From: Margaritispora aquatica
Taxonomy: Eukaryota; Ascomycota; Leotiomycetes; Helotiales; Discinellaceae
Direction: 5' to 3'
Assembly: GCA_007644065.1 (NCBI GenBank)
Contig: VJWN01000007.1
Span: 2,634,167 to 2,698,166, forward strand
Length of the DNA: 64,000 bases
Below, piece after piece: positions 23,270-34,813 of the stretch (positions are counted from its first letter, which is position 1; each line of letters opens with the position of its first letter). Below the pieces are notes generated by a model. It did not search any database, was not told the DNA's origin, and worked only from the letters and a program-made list of their open reading frames with translations. The position numbers were made by a program, and so were the translations under genes.

Positions 23270-24790
23270 ATGGCAAGCGTTCAACTGCAAGACCGCGTGG
23301 AGCTTGCGGGTGAAGAGAGGGATGTCAAAGCACCAGCCACCTCGTTCAATGACGGTAGTGACCCGGAATCCGATACTCTCGCAGCCAGAAGACCAGGCTC
23401 AATATGGACCATCATAGGCTGTGTAAGTCACTTCAAAGTTCCACGCCTGCACTCGTATAGCTAATACCGTGCCCAGGCGCTCGCCAATCTATCAGATGGC
23501 TTCCAGCAAAACCTCGCGTCTTCCACCAACGTCGTGTTGAACCACCTCCTCGGCACCAAAGTCTACACCTCAGCATGGCAAACACAAATTTCCAACTCTC
23601 TCCTCGTCGGCTCTGTGATCGGAATCGTGGTCCTCGGCTACACGTCTGACATGTACTCACGAAAAGCAGGCATGCTAGTCACCTCCTGCCTTGTCGTCAT
23701 CGGCTCGTTGCTAGCTACTCTATTCTTTCAGATTCCAGGTCCAGCACGTAACCAGCTGTGGTATCTCACGATTGCTCGTGGAATTGCCGGGGTGGGCGTT
23801 GGCGGCGAGTATCCTGCTTCAGCAGCCGCGGCACTGGAGGGTTCAAATGAGCATTTTGACAACCAGAGAGGTCCGATTCAGGTCTTGATCAGTACGCTGA
23901 TGGCTACTTCTGGAGGTCCGATTTGCACATTCATCTATCTAATGTCTCTGCTCGCAACCGACAGCAATCTCGAGGTTGCGTTCCACGCTATCTATAGTAT
24001 CTCGATCTTCCTTCCGCTGATCGTGATGCTCTTTCGCCTGAAAATGCAAGATGGTCTCTTGTTCCGCAAATCAAATTTCAAAAGCCGTCGCGTCCCTTGG
24101 AAACTCGTTATCAAGAAATACGGCTTCAGATTATTCGGAACAAGTGCCGCGTTCTTCTTATACGATTTTGTCAACTTCCCCAACAGCATAATGTCCGCCG
24201 CGATCATCAACTCCCTCGTGCCCGGCAAAAACGTCCGCACCGTCGCCGTGTGGCAGCTCATCCTGGCGCTCTTCCCCATCCCCGGCGTCCTCGTCGGTGC
24301 ATGGCTCGTCAACCGCATCGGGCGCAAGAAAACCGGCATCCTCGGCTTCGTGGGCTACATCGTGCTCGGCTTCATCATCGGGGGTTGCTACACGCCGCTG
24401 ACAGAGCACTCGATTGCAGCGTTCGTGGTGTTGTACGGGCTGCTGCAGTGTCTGGGACATATGGGACCGGGTGCCACGATTGGGCTGATGAGCGTCGAGA
24501 GCTTCCCTACTGCTGTGAGGGGCATGGGATATGGGATTTCGGCTGGGTTTGGGAAGGCCGGGGCGGCGATTGGGACGCAGGCGTTCACGCCGTTGCAGGA
24601 GGCGGCGGGGAAGGCGGCGACGTTTTATTTGGCGGGTGGTGTGGGTGTTTTGGGCACGTTGGTGTATTGCTTCTTGCCGGAGGGGAAGGGGGTGGATTTG
24701 AAGTTGATGGATGAGGAGTTTGAGGTGTATATGAGGGAGGGGGGTTATGTTGACGAGAAGAATGTGGATGATGGCAGTGAGTCGAGGTGA
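23270..24790 (+). CDS. MFS transporter, Git1-like (glycerophosphodiester/phosphate family)
   Basis: Two exons, 23270-23422 and 23477-24790 (intron GTAAGT...CAG, 54 nt), give about 488 residues. It is a major facilitator superfamily carrier, probably of the phosphate/glycerophosphoinositol symporter branch, acting at the plasma membrane. The N-terminal 45 residues are hydrophilic. Helix 1 begins at the splice junction (TIIGC-ALANLSDGFQQN), and about twelve hydrophobic helices follow. Diagnostic are the loop 2-3 motif YTSDMYSRKAG and the helix 4 stretch RGIAGVGVGGEYPASAAAALE (first 20 residues RGIAGVGVGGEYPASAAAAL), typical of Git1-like carriers. The central repeat motif RIGRKKTG also fits. Substrate specificity cannot be read from the sequence. 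The 3' half is markedly more G+C-rich at third positions, which produces long antisense frames that are not genes. Confidence 0.88.
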
Positions 24791-25256
24791 GGTGATGGAA
24801 GCACTCCAGGGAAAGGATATCAACACTACCGATCAATCGGCATCTTTTTGGGGAAAAAAGAATACTTCATGGCAAACTTCGTTGGCACAGTACACCTGTC
24901 GGGATGTGAAGGCAATCCAAGCGGAAGTAAATTGCAGACAATGAAGCCGAACAGAAAGCTCAGAAAGTAGCAGGATAGCACAGAGCAGATATGTCCACCT
25001 AGCAGCAAAGAAGGCACGGTTAAATACTAGGTAGTATACATTCAAGACTGGTGCAAATCTTGAAAGTTGAAACGAATATATATTCAAGCAAATCCTTGGT
25101 ACAACTACGCTTTTGCGCAAGATCTCTTCTTCAATCAATTATTGAAGCATTCAAAATTTCTCTCCTATAACAACACCTAATTCAAAATACCAAAAATGAA
25201 CCCACCCTCAAAAATAACCCGGCCAAAACCCGCTCCAAATGGATTGCCAAAAATGA
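24791..25256. other. intergenic region between the transporter and tRNA-Tyr
   Basis: This holds the transporter 3' UTR and A/T-rich sequence leading to the Pol III terminator of the tRNA gene. No gene was seen. Confidence 0.5.
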
Positions 25257-25264
25257 CAAAAAAA
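25257..25264 (-). terminator. RNA polymerase III terminator of tRNA-Tyr
   Basis: Eight consecutive T residues on the minus strand, 11 bases beyond the 3' end of the tRNA gene, form a classical Pol III termination signal. Confidence 0.85.
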
Positions 25265-25275
25265 GATTTCAAGTT

Positions 25276-25364
25276 TCTCCCAGACGTGAATCGAACACGT
25301 GACCTTCAGGTATACAATACAACAATTACAGCCCGACGCCATAAACCAACTAGACTACCGGGAG
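25276..25364 (-). tRNA. tRNA-Tyr (anticodon GUA) with intron
   Basis: The minus strand folds as a tRNA of 89 nt before splicing. The acceptor stem CTCCCGG pairs with CTGGGAG, with one G-T pair and discriminator A. The D stem is GTC/GGC, the anticodon stem TCGGG/CCTGA, and the T arm ACGTG-TTCGATT-CACGT. The anticodon loop reads CTGTAA, giving anticodon GTA (Tyr). About 14 extra bases (TTGTTGTATTGTAT) follow position 37, the standard place of the nuclear tRNA-Tyr intron. The internal B box (GTTCGATTC) and the downstream T run complete a Pol III unit. It is independent of the flanking Pol II genes. Confidence 0.95.
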
Positions 25365-26243
25365 TTTCCTTGATTTGATGTGCCAAAACGTCGCGACTGG
25401 GAGATATCAAGGTCAACTTCGGCTAAAATGAGGTTAAGAAGAAAGGAAGGAAGGAAGGAAGGAGGGGGGGTGGGTGACGAGTGGGTATTTTTTTGAGGTT
25501 GATTTGATATAGCCGGGAGAGGAAGAGAGTCAGTTCTCTGAACGTTGACGAAGGTGTATTTGGGGTATGGATGGGGAGATTTGAGAATGAAATCGTTTCG
25601 AAAGTTGGAACGCAATGTCATAACTGGCTTCTTTACCGCAGGTTGTTTCCTCTTGAAATCTTTCGGGCAAAATGAAAATACTTGACTCGCTTAACAGATG
25701 GACCCCCTTACCCTATCTTCAACATTTTTTGTAAGTAGCTGATTCAAACAAATACCAGAGGCTGTGATATCTTGCATAGTGCTACTATGGTCACAAACAC
25801 TGCGCCAATGTTAGTCTTGCTGAATGAATATCGCGGACTTGTTGTGGAGGCTGGGTAGCTTCTCATGCACTATTTCGAGTAAGTCGATCGAGGCAGGTCC
25901 CTAGTGCCCTGTCATCTTCTTGATACTAGATAGAGTAGAAGGGCGATATTTCCATTGGAGCTTAGGGTTTGAAATGTTGTGCGTGTCTCTACTTCTCGGG
26001 TTAAAGAACCCCGTTTGCCACTCTGAAATATTCTACCAGTGTGTCTTGTTCCAGAACCGTCAGGTATTGCGAGGGGAGGTTTGTGTGCTGTCCTGGCCTA
26101 AGAAAGTGTTGTAAGCACATGAGATGAACTTAAACATGATTATTCAAGCCTGCTCATCTGTTCATTTTGTGGCAGAGGCGGCGAAATCAAGTCTTTTGCC
26201 ATACCATTTATACAGAACACGAAATTAAAACCCAGACACCCAT
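25365..26243. other. intergenic region with GGAA microsatellite
   Basis: This gap is upstream of tRNA-Tyr and downstream of the desaturase-like gene. It contains a purine microsatellite (25443-25470) and no supported ORF. Confidence 0.5.
25443..25470. repeat. AAGG microsatellite followed by a G run
   Basis: About five copies of AAGG are followed by a run of G residues, about 80 bp from the 5' end of the tRNA-Tyr gene. A simple repeat. Confidence 0.9.
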
Positions 26244-27303
26244 TTAGCTTTTCCTCCTCCGATTGATAGATTTAGCACCTTGTCTACCACTCCTCTTCGC
26301 GCTCTCCCAAGCACTCCCACTCCTCTCTTTAAGCTGATGCTTCTCAGCTTCATCTCTCATGTCATCCACCACATCCGCGCCAATACTCGTGCCATGCACC
26401 CAATCCAGGAAGCCCCACGGAGCAAAATTTCCCTGCCCTTTACCCTCACTATGCATATCTTGCCTACGTGCGATGCCTCCAAGCATGATTCCAGGCACTG
26501 TCTCGTATCCGGATGACGACATGGTCTCTTCCAAGGTGACGATGGTGAGAAGCATGAGGTAGGTCAGAAGATGCATCCGAAAGATCAGAGCTGGTAGATA
26601 GACGGGTAGAAAGCGTAGGATGAGATATGGAAGTGGATGGTCGTAGTGGGCGGAGAAGGAGAAGGGCGATGTGATGCTGTGGAACCAGGTCTTGTGGAGG
26701 TTACTGAGCATGTTCGGCCGTTTGGCGTGTAGTATGAAGCGGTGGGTGTAGTATTGGATGACCTCTCTGAGGACAAGTCCTTTTCCGACGTCCTTTGCGA
26801 TGGACCATGGCATGGGTAGTGTCGTGGTAACTTTCAAAGCACTTCGAATATGCAAGATTTCGGTGAACAAAAGTTCGACGCCCGACTGAATCACCACTCC
26901 CAGGCAGATGTTGAAGATGCTGAGACCGATCACCTGATACCATTGCGGTGTCTTTCCACTTCGTGACTTCCTAGCACCACCTGTCCGGGTCGGGAGGGCT
27001 TGACCCCCTTGGATCTTGAATCCAACCGACAGACTCGGAAGAAGAGAGTCAAACACCAAGAACAGCAGGGATGGGACGATGAAGAAGAGCAATCGTATCG
27101 CCAAGGTTCCCACAACCTCAACTTTTAGCGGAGGTTGGCTGAGAACTAGTGTACTCCATGTCTGTCTTGAGTCAGCCATGTTTTGTGCTTGAAATCGGCC
27201 CACTTACCATGTAGAAGAATAACAAATTCAAAGATGTGCTGTAACTAGTTACCGATGGCATCAAGAGATACCCGACAATAGGGAGAGATAAAAAGGCACC
27301 CAT
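26244..27303 (-). CDS. sterol desaturase / fatty-acid hydroxylase-like membrane protein
   Basis: Two exons, 27208-27303 and 26244-27161 (GTAAGT...CAG, 46 nt), give about 337 residues. The upstream exon adds SYSTSLNLLFFYM, which joins in frame to TWSTLVL. The frame that reads through from 27203 starts inside the intron and is not the likely protein. The family comprises ER di-iron membrane enzymes that desaturate or hydroxylate sterols and lipids. Histidine clusters expected for the metal site are visible: HRFILH (172-177), HKTWFH (188-193), HYDH (204-207), and a C-terminal RRQDMH before GNFAPWGFLDWVHGT. Several hydrophobic segments span the membrane. The C-terminus is basic (NRRRKS). The last His cluster is sparser than in Erg3/Erg25, so the substrate, and even activity, is uncertain. 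Confidence 0.85.
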
Positions 27304-28954
27304 ATTGACGTTGAAATATGTAAGAACGCAAGTATGGGATGGTGAAATGACAATATTTTCTGAAAGTACGCAGAAATGGAAAATATACTATTGGCCATCA
27401 CTTACCTGTTGTTGCCGCTAGCTGACTCGACTGATGTGTTCTCAATCAAGCCCTATGACATCGTCAAAGTTTGAGTCAAAATCAAGATCTTGATTTCTTC
27501 TTATGTACAGGCATAACACACCCACCACAAGGGATAAACGTTTCGCCGATCTGCCCCGCCGACCTGTTTGGTGCCCATCCGAATCCAATCATCTCCCGTC
27601 GGCAATCTTCCCCATAAGAGAGGTCGTCGGCTCAGTCGGTCATTCATCAGGGGTAAAATGAATTGAAAAAAATATGGTCTGCATCAAGGTTGCAGTCGTT
27701 GCATGGCCGCATCAACCAAAAGTGTTTCATGCCATGATAGATCGGAGTGGGACAAATCTCCCATCAGTTACTATTTGCGAATACTGTACGGGAGGTAGGT
27801 AGACTTAAGGTTTGTATAAACGTACACATAATGGATACAAAAGACTTGAAGGACACGTATCACCATGATGTGGTAAGTAAGGTATGAAGTGTAAAGAATT
27901 CGGGATGCTTCAATGGGAAATGGAAAGGAAAGCCTGGGCCCGTCCGTTGCTGTGCAGACGGGAGTTGCTGATGCTCAAGCTCAGGCTTATGCTCATCCCA
28001 ATCCACCGGGGAATTGGAATCGGTGCTTCCAAAGCCAATAAGGCACTGTACCTGGTAGTGTAGTGCTTGTGCATCTTCTGTCGCATTGGTAATTCCGATT
28101 TCTCTCACCCAACGACCGGGGTGGATGGTCCAAAATCTCCTTTGGTATTACTCGTATTACCAGGAGGAACCCTCCTCAGGCTCCTCTAATCCACAAGAGT
28201 TTCTTCTTCACGCACCAAAACCACTTACCTGCATGAGTCCGTTGCATCCCCTCCAACAAATCTACCGCATCTCTAGACATCCAGACGTCTAGGACCGTTC
28301 GCAGACTCTCCATCAACACACAGTCACAGACATTCGAATCGAGCAGCTATCGCACATGCATCGATTGGACTCTGCAGGAGGCATTTAATATATCCAGCTC
28401 CAGGCATCCCGGATAGATCCATTGTTGCTTCTTTGTGAGCATACATATCGGCGCGTTCTCTTAAACCCATCACACAGCACACATCTAGATCTGCAGACCA
28501 TCAAGCTTGCTTGAGCGACAATATTCATCCTAGCATCATTGTGATTGATTTACACGGTACGCATTCCTCCGAAGAAACGCGCTATCATTCTGGTTCTTGT
28601 CAATTGAGCTTATGATAAGGACATGATTTGGGACACTACCTACCAGAGAGAATAATTGGAGAGACACAATCACTGACCGGCGTTCAATCCAGAACTTGTC
28701 CTCGGACCTCTTCACCTGCATATTTTCTTCCAATGGCAAACTCTACATAGGTTTCATCAATCTGGAATCGATTCAATACTTGCGTTTTGGGAGCACTGAA
28801 ACGATCTTAGTTGATTTGCAACAGCCAGTGCACTGTTCAGGAGTTTTCTAATCAGCAAAACCCCGACCAGAATAACTGCAATTGACGGGCAATAAGGGAT
28901 TTGCGCTTGGATTGCGATTCGGACGGCGCAAATCAAGAATATTCTATTGTCGCA
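27304..28954. other. divergent intergenic region
   Basis: This 1.65-kb gap between two outward-facing genes should contain both promoters. Only short frames without motifs are present. Confidence 0.5.
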
Positions 28955-31725
28955 ATGGACGTAAACTATGGCTCACCTCCTCCGATCCCAAGTCGCTCCA
29001 GACATCATACACGTCGCAAGTCACTTCAAGGACCATCATCTCAGTCTACAAACCGTGTACATATTCAACCTGCGTCGCCTGAAGTGATTTCGTCTCTGAT
29101 TACATCTTTATCAATCATTTCTTCTCCTGCGAACCAATTATTTGAGCACTCCCAAACTGCGCCAGCTTCTCCACCTGCAACAATATCGAGGTTCAATCAC
29201 GCCAATGGGAATCACAACTATCAATCCCCAGGTGGAGGCAGCTTTGGAATAGACTACGGCGCTTATGAGCAACCCTCACTAAATCGACTCGTTGAAGAGG
29301 AGTCTTTAGATGAACTTGCGGCCACTCCGCCTGTTATCCGAACAGCCAAGCCGCCGTCTGGTTACTCTCCGATAACTGCACCAAAAGTACCAGCGGATCC
29401 GGGCACTTTAAAATCCTTTTTGCGAGGCAGTTCGCGACCTTCATCCAAAGGCTCAACAGGTTCCAAGGATCGCGACGATACACGAAGCATCGGTAACGTT
29501 TCGGTTGAGCCTGGAGTTGTCCCATCACACGAATTGAGACGGAAATCATCCAGCGACAGTTGGGGTAAGAAGCAGGGACGAAACCAAAAAGGCTTGATGT
29601 ATATGAGCTCGAAAGAACGCCTGAGGGAGAAGGAAAATGTCAAGAAACGAGCCAGTATCGAAAACTTGGCTAGTGGAGGTGCAAAGGGCCTTGGGTTAGA
29701 TAGAGTCGTCTTGCCACACTTCGATTCCGATTCGTTTATGGCCGAGAATGCTATTGGCGAAGAACCCGAAGAAACATCACCGGTAAAGCTCCACGACACA
29801 TTGACAATCGGGAGCCCTTCATTTGGTGGTGGAAGTCCTGGAGGTATAGGGTCTGGGAGGTTTATACCAGCACGAGACTCTTCTCTTCGAAAACCCGCTT
29901 CTGCTACTAAAAAACGCAGCTCCCATCGATCCAGTACAAAGTCCAACGGGAAGCAAAGGGCGACGGATGACGAGGACACTATCCACGAAATTGACGAGCA
30001 AGTGCAAGAGAAGAAAAGAAACAGTCGTCGAGATCAAAAGAGCTTGGCAACGGAGGCAACATCAAAGATGATGGAGCCATTGGATGATCTGGAAATGCCA
30101 CGGCCACCTAAACCTAAGCAAGGTGCATCTTCCTCCAGCGGAGACCAACTTCGTGTAAACGAGGATGAAGGTGCCCCAGCCCCTGCTGTCGCACAGAGAA
30201 AAGCTCGACCAAGCCCAAACCGCGGCGATCGTTCTTCGAGCCGAAACAGAATGTCTGGAAATGCCACTCCAGAGCCACGAGACCCCCCCGAGCCAAAACG
30301 ATCTGGATCAAGATTGAAGCGTTTGTCAGGACCGAAGAGCCCTCGAGGGTCTACAGATGTAAGGAATAGTACCAACCTAACATCGAGAGTGACCTCTCCC
30401 GAGCCATCTAAACCACAAATTCACATTGATGATCGACCAAACAGTGCAGACTCCATAGACGATGCAGTCGATGCTTACCTGTGCTCTCCACGACTGTCTC
30501 AGAAAATCAGACACCCGCAGACTGGGCGGACAATCTCTTTCTCGGAAGTTGGAGACTCGGAAGGATTTGCAGTCTTCTGTTGTGTTGGCATGGGCTTGAC
30601 CAGATATATCACGGCATTCTACGATGAACTTGCATTGACACTCAAGTTGCGTTTGATAACTCCGGATAGACCTGGAGTGGGTGACAGTGAACCATATAAT
30701 GATGGTACTGCCACCCCACTGAGTTGGCCAGGTATGCTCCTTGACTTCGTTGAGAATGTAAATGCTTACTTTTTCCAGATGATGTTTACGCTATTTGCCA
30801 AACCTTAAAAATCACAAAATTCTCTATTCTCGCTCACTCAGCTGGAGCCATTTATGCTCTCGCAACAGCTCTCCGTATGCCTCAACATATTCGAGGCCGA
30901 ATCCATCTTCTCGCCCCCTGGATTCCACCATCTCAGTTGACAGTATTTGGAGCTCAAGTCGTCTCTCCTCCTACGAATTCTATCCCAACGGCACAAAGGA
31001 TTCTTCGTGCTCTACCTACCCCAATTCTCAAAGCTGCAAACTCAAGTTTTATGAGTGCTACAAGCAGCTCCATCACTAGCAGTCTTCCAAAACAGAAGAG
31101 GAACAAGAGAAAATCAACAGGCCGGGATACACCCGCTCCATCTGGTAGGAGCACAGTCACTCCAGGCCTTGACAAGGAAAATCATGGTAGAAATTCGACG
31201 ATCTATCCTGATCCATCTGAGGCTTCTGCCCTGGAGCGAGCAGCTCGAGATCCTACCGATCCCAATAACGAGGCTGCAATCATAGCAGCCGCAGCTGGCG
31301 CGTTGGCTGATAAAGAACGCCAAATGACATACGACACCCGACTTACACATGCAATCTGGGACTTGGCAACATCTGGCGCCAATCCAGCTGTGGATCTTTT
31401 AGTATGCCTGGAGAGGAGGCATACAATCGGATTTCGATATGTAGATATTACCCGCGCCGTGGTAATTCACCATGGCAGCAAAGATACCCGAGTTCCCGTT
31501 GAGAATGTACGATGGCTCGGAAAGACGATGAAAAGGTGTGAAGTCAGAGTTCTAGAAGGAGAAGGTCATGGTCTTATGGCCTCTGCAGTAGTTATGGGTG
31601 GAGTTTTAATGGAAATAGCACGGGAGTGGGAAGACTGGATGAAAGTCACAGGTGTAGGATCGAAAGGTGATAGTGGGCGGAGCAGGACGCTGAGAGAAAG
31701 AGCCAGTGTAGGAGCATTCAGGTGA
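28955..31725 (+). CDS. large alpha/beta hydrolase with disordered N-terminal half
   Basis: Two exons, 28955-30731 and 30779-31725 (GTATGC...CCAG, 47 nt), give about 907 residues. I chose the ATG at 28955 (MDVNYGSPPPIPSRSR); the frame is open further upstream, but only from non-ATG codons. Residues 1-510 are low-complexity, rich in Ser, Pro, Lys and Arg, and probably disordered with many phosphorylation sites. The C-terminal part is an alpha/beta hydrolase. It has the strand/loop LITPDRPGVGDS, a nucleophile elbow AHSAG (Ser613), a charged insertion in the cap region, the acid loop HHGSKDTRVP, and the histidine loop LEGEGHGL, so a complete Ser-Asp-His triad is present. The intron separates the oxyanion-side strand from the nucleophile elbow. 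Substrate unknown; lipase or esterase is plausible. The long regulatory-looking N-terminus sets it apart from metabolic esterases. Confidence 0.85.
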
Positions 31726-32985
31726 TTGTAAAAATGGTATACTCGATTTTTCTTGGGATTGGTCGGTAGCGTGGCGTTGTGGGAAAGATCCCAAGGTCTA
31801 GGGCAGATTTATATGTTTTATTGTATCTTTGCGGTGGATTGCTCTCGCCATGATTGAGGCGAGAGTTGTTTCCAGCAGGTAGTTGTACCTTAGTTTTGGA
31901 TGACCGACATTCCCGAGAGATGGATGTTCGCTGGCTGTACGAAGCATGCTCTTATGATTATAACTAGTAGTAATCTAATACAATTTATCTTTTGAAATGA
32001 TTTCTCCTGCTCCGGTCATGCTATAGCCTTTGTCCATTTTCATGCACTATAGTAGGGAACTGGAGAAGACATGTTTGTATGGGGTCCAATCATGGAGTTA
32101 GTGATGAGTGTGTTTTTGTGATTTTGACGTTCATTTGCCACACTCATGCTACAAATCGGATGATGGGTTGGTTGAAACAATATCCTCTTCTCTAAGGTAC
32201 TTAACTCATGCGACTTGAGTGTTCTGGTCTGACAGACTATAGAAGGCCTCGGCTGTTCGGATTTTGAGTTTAGGGGTTCTAGCGAATAGGATAGGGTCAA
32301 GCAGGGACATGTTAGAGGCATCTCAAGAAAGTCTTTAGTGGACAGCCAGCGACGGCTTCTAAGCTGTCTTGGGCTTTGAACAGGGGTTTCGTGAGCACGA
32401 GTTCCGGTTTGCTGTTTCTCCGCATTTTTCTGATGATCCGTGATTACCTGATGGGAAAGTACAGGCAAGGTAATTGACAGCTTGCTTGTTGGTGCATTAT
32501 CCTATATTATATTTTTGGTGCGTGTGATCTTGTATTTATTATTCCAATTGTGTGTTTATTTACTGGAATTTATTCGGAGAAATCGAGAGAGAGAGAGAGC
32601 TTCGAAAGGAAAGAAGGATCGTCTCAGAGTTACTTACTGCTGCTGTATTATTTGTTCCCTTTTTACTTTTGTTTCGTCTGGAAACTCGTTCGTGTGAGCT
32701 TTGGAAGGAAGGAAGGAACGAGGGAAGCGCCTCGGTCGTGCAACCATCCACGCACCGTTTGAGGGGCTCGACATTCACAAAGACGAGAGCTTTTAGATCC
32801 TGAAGGGATCTCAAATCTAGTACAAGATGCCGAAATACCATAAGTCTCGCAATCGTAAGCTCCCCACGATTCAATGGTATACCAGATGGCTTTTGTCTCT
32901 ATTTGTGCCACCAAGGAGCCTCAGCTAACACAACCCTCACCCCGCAGCCATCAACACCACGCCATTCTTCAGTCGCAGATCCAAG
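31726..32985. other. intergenic region upstream of the glutaredoxin gene
   Basis: This 1.26-kb gap holds a GA microsatellite (32585-32599). At its right end lies a probable transcribed leader with an ATG at 32827 and a GTAAGC...GCAG intron (32855-32947), described under the glutaredoxin gene. Confidence 0.5.
32585..32599. repeat. GA dinucleotide microsatellite
   Basis: Seven and a half GA repeats in the region upstream of the glutaredoxin gene. Confidence 0.9.
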
Positions 32986-33992
32986 ATGCCCTCGCAGCGA
33001 CGGGTCAAAGTCCTCGGGCTCCTGGTCTTCGTGGGCATCCTGACCCTGCTCTTCTGGACGATGCGCGATCCCGCCTCTTCTCAAGACCTCGACGCCTCAT
33101 CCAGCGGAGATTTCTACTCCAAGACCGTCAACGCACTCGATGGCAAGACGGCCGGCAAAGCGAAGACCCAAGACAAGGAGACGCTGAAGAAGCTCGAGAA
33201 GGAGGAGAAGGACAAAAAGACCAGCGAGGACGAGGACGCCAAGGTCGCAAAGGAGATGAGCCAGCGTCTGAAGGAGGCTGCGAAGCTGGCGAAGGACAAG
33301 ACGAATAACCTGAACCCGAAACCGGACCCGCCGTCAAGTGTTGTGGGCGTCGGGAGCTCGGCGGACGGAGCGAGAGAGAAGGGCGTTGCGGGCAGGAAGA
33401 AGTTCTCCACGCCTTCTGGGGGCGAGGGCTCGCAGGAAGTGATTAAGGACGGTAGCGGGAAGAAGGAGGAAGAGGAGGAGGTCATGACGCCGGAGAGGAG
33501 GGCGGCGAAGACGGAGTTGAATAGGATATTGAAGAAGGCGCCGAGTGAGTTCCCATCTTGGGTGTATGGTTTGTGCTATAGGGTTGTGGCTAATGTGTTC
33601 CAGTAATCATCTTCTCCAAATCCTACTGTCCGCACTCCGCGCGCGCCAAACGGATTCTCCTCAACCAATACTCCATCGACCCCAAGCCCTTCGTCGTCGA
33701 GCTTGACAAGCACGAGATTGGCGCAGACCTGCAGGCTCTACTCGGCGATCTGACGGGCAGGAGGACGGTGCCAAATGTGCTTGTCAATGGTGTCAGCATC
33801 GGCGGCGGTGACGACGTCGCAGAGATGGATCAGAAGAAGACGCTGAAGGCTAAGATTAGCGAATTGGGCGGCAAGAAGATTCTAGAGATGAAGGAGGTGG
33901 AGGTCGTGGTTGAGGAGAAGAAGAGCGAGAGCCATGAGGGACACGAGGGTCATGAGGGACATGATGGGCATATGGCACATGGGTTGAGATGA
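32986..33992 (+). CDS. membrane-anchored monothiol glutaredoxin (Grx6/Grx7 type)
   Basis: Exons 32986-33544 and 33604-33992 (GTGAGT...CCAG, 59 nt) give about 315 residues. Grx6/7-type proteins are type II membrane proteins of the ER/Golgi lumen involved in thiol redox control. A short basic N-terminus (MPSQRRVK) precedes one hydrophobic anchor (about 9-26). A long Lys/Glu-rich stalk (about 35-185) follows, then the glutaredoxin fold with active site CPHS at Cys195, a monothiol CxxS, and the glutathione-binding TVPNVLVNGVSIGGGDDV. The C-terminus is His-rich (HEGHEGHEGHDGH). An upstream ATG at 32827 could add 22 residues: exon 32827-32854 joins at 32948 in the same frame through a good GTAAGC...GCAG intron. 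I kept the start at 32986 because fungal relatives usually begin MPSxRR. Confidence 0.88.
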
Positions 33993-34813
33993 TACATCGA
34001 GACATGATCTGTTGAGATGATCTGCTGTGAGAGATTTTGCGTGTGTGGTGTGGGTGAGAATCTCCCTAGGGATTGGGAGTTTGATCTAGGCGTTTGTGGG
34101 TTTGAGCTGGGCTGGCTACTTAGGTTGTTCGGGTACCTTATGGGTGGGTACCTTAGGTATATAAGTCAGGCTTGTAGGAATTACCTTGGGGCTACATTGC
34201 ACTATCTTGGCGTTCATGACCTGTTTCTTTAAATTTCTACTGGATATGAATATTGTTGATGATAGATAACATAAGTTATGTCTATAAGCATAAACTGTCT
34301 AAACCAGTGAGAGTCCTAGCACTAAAAGCCACCAAATACACCCCCTAGTTCCCTCGCTTAAATCACACACTCTATCACACTTCCTCACAAGTGATGATCG
34401 TCGAATTGAGAAAGGCCAAGAAAACGTCTGTATCTATCTATTCATGAGTCATCTATTGTGCGCTGTTGTACATTCTAACAAACCTGTTTTCGTCTTTTCC
34501 ATCCATCCATTCTATCCCCCAGAGCAAAAGAGGAAGCAAGAAAACAAGCACACACGCATCATCATCCAGCTGAAAACCTATCTCATTCCCATTCTCATCT
34601 CACCCCCCAAATCAAGAATCGTAGTACTCTTACATCGTATCATGTATCATCATCGTAAAAGAGAAAGCACCTCGCAGCTCGGATCAAAGTCCTACTGATT
34701 TGCAATCCCGCCATCGTAAATGCCTGCGCCCAAACACCGTCTTGATAAAGCATCTGCCTAAGGCGAAAATGCAAATGTAGAGAATTCTCGAACTTTCATA
34801 ATCACCAATCGAA
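33993..34813. other. intergenic region between convergent genes
   Basis: This 0.8-kb gap lies between two facing stop codons and should carry 3' UTRs only. No supported gene. Confidence 0.5.

Noticed and set aside
24097..24826. Open frames of 205 and 222 codons in other frames over the transporter's 3' half
   Set aside because: They arise from the strong G+C third-position bias of the MFS transporter exon; their composition is low-complexity and they overlap transmembrane helices.
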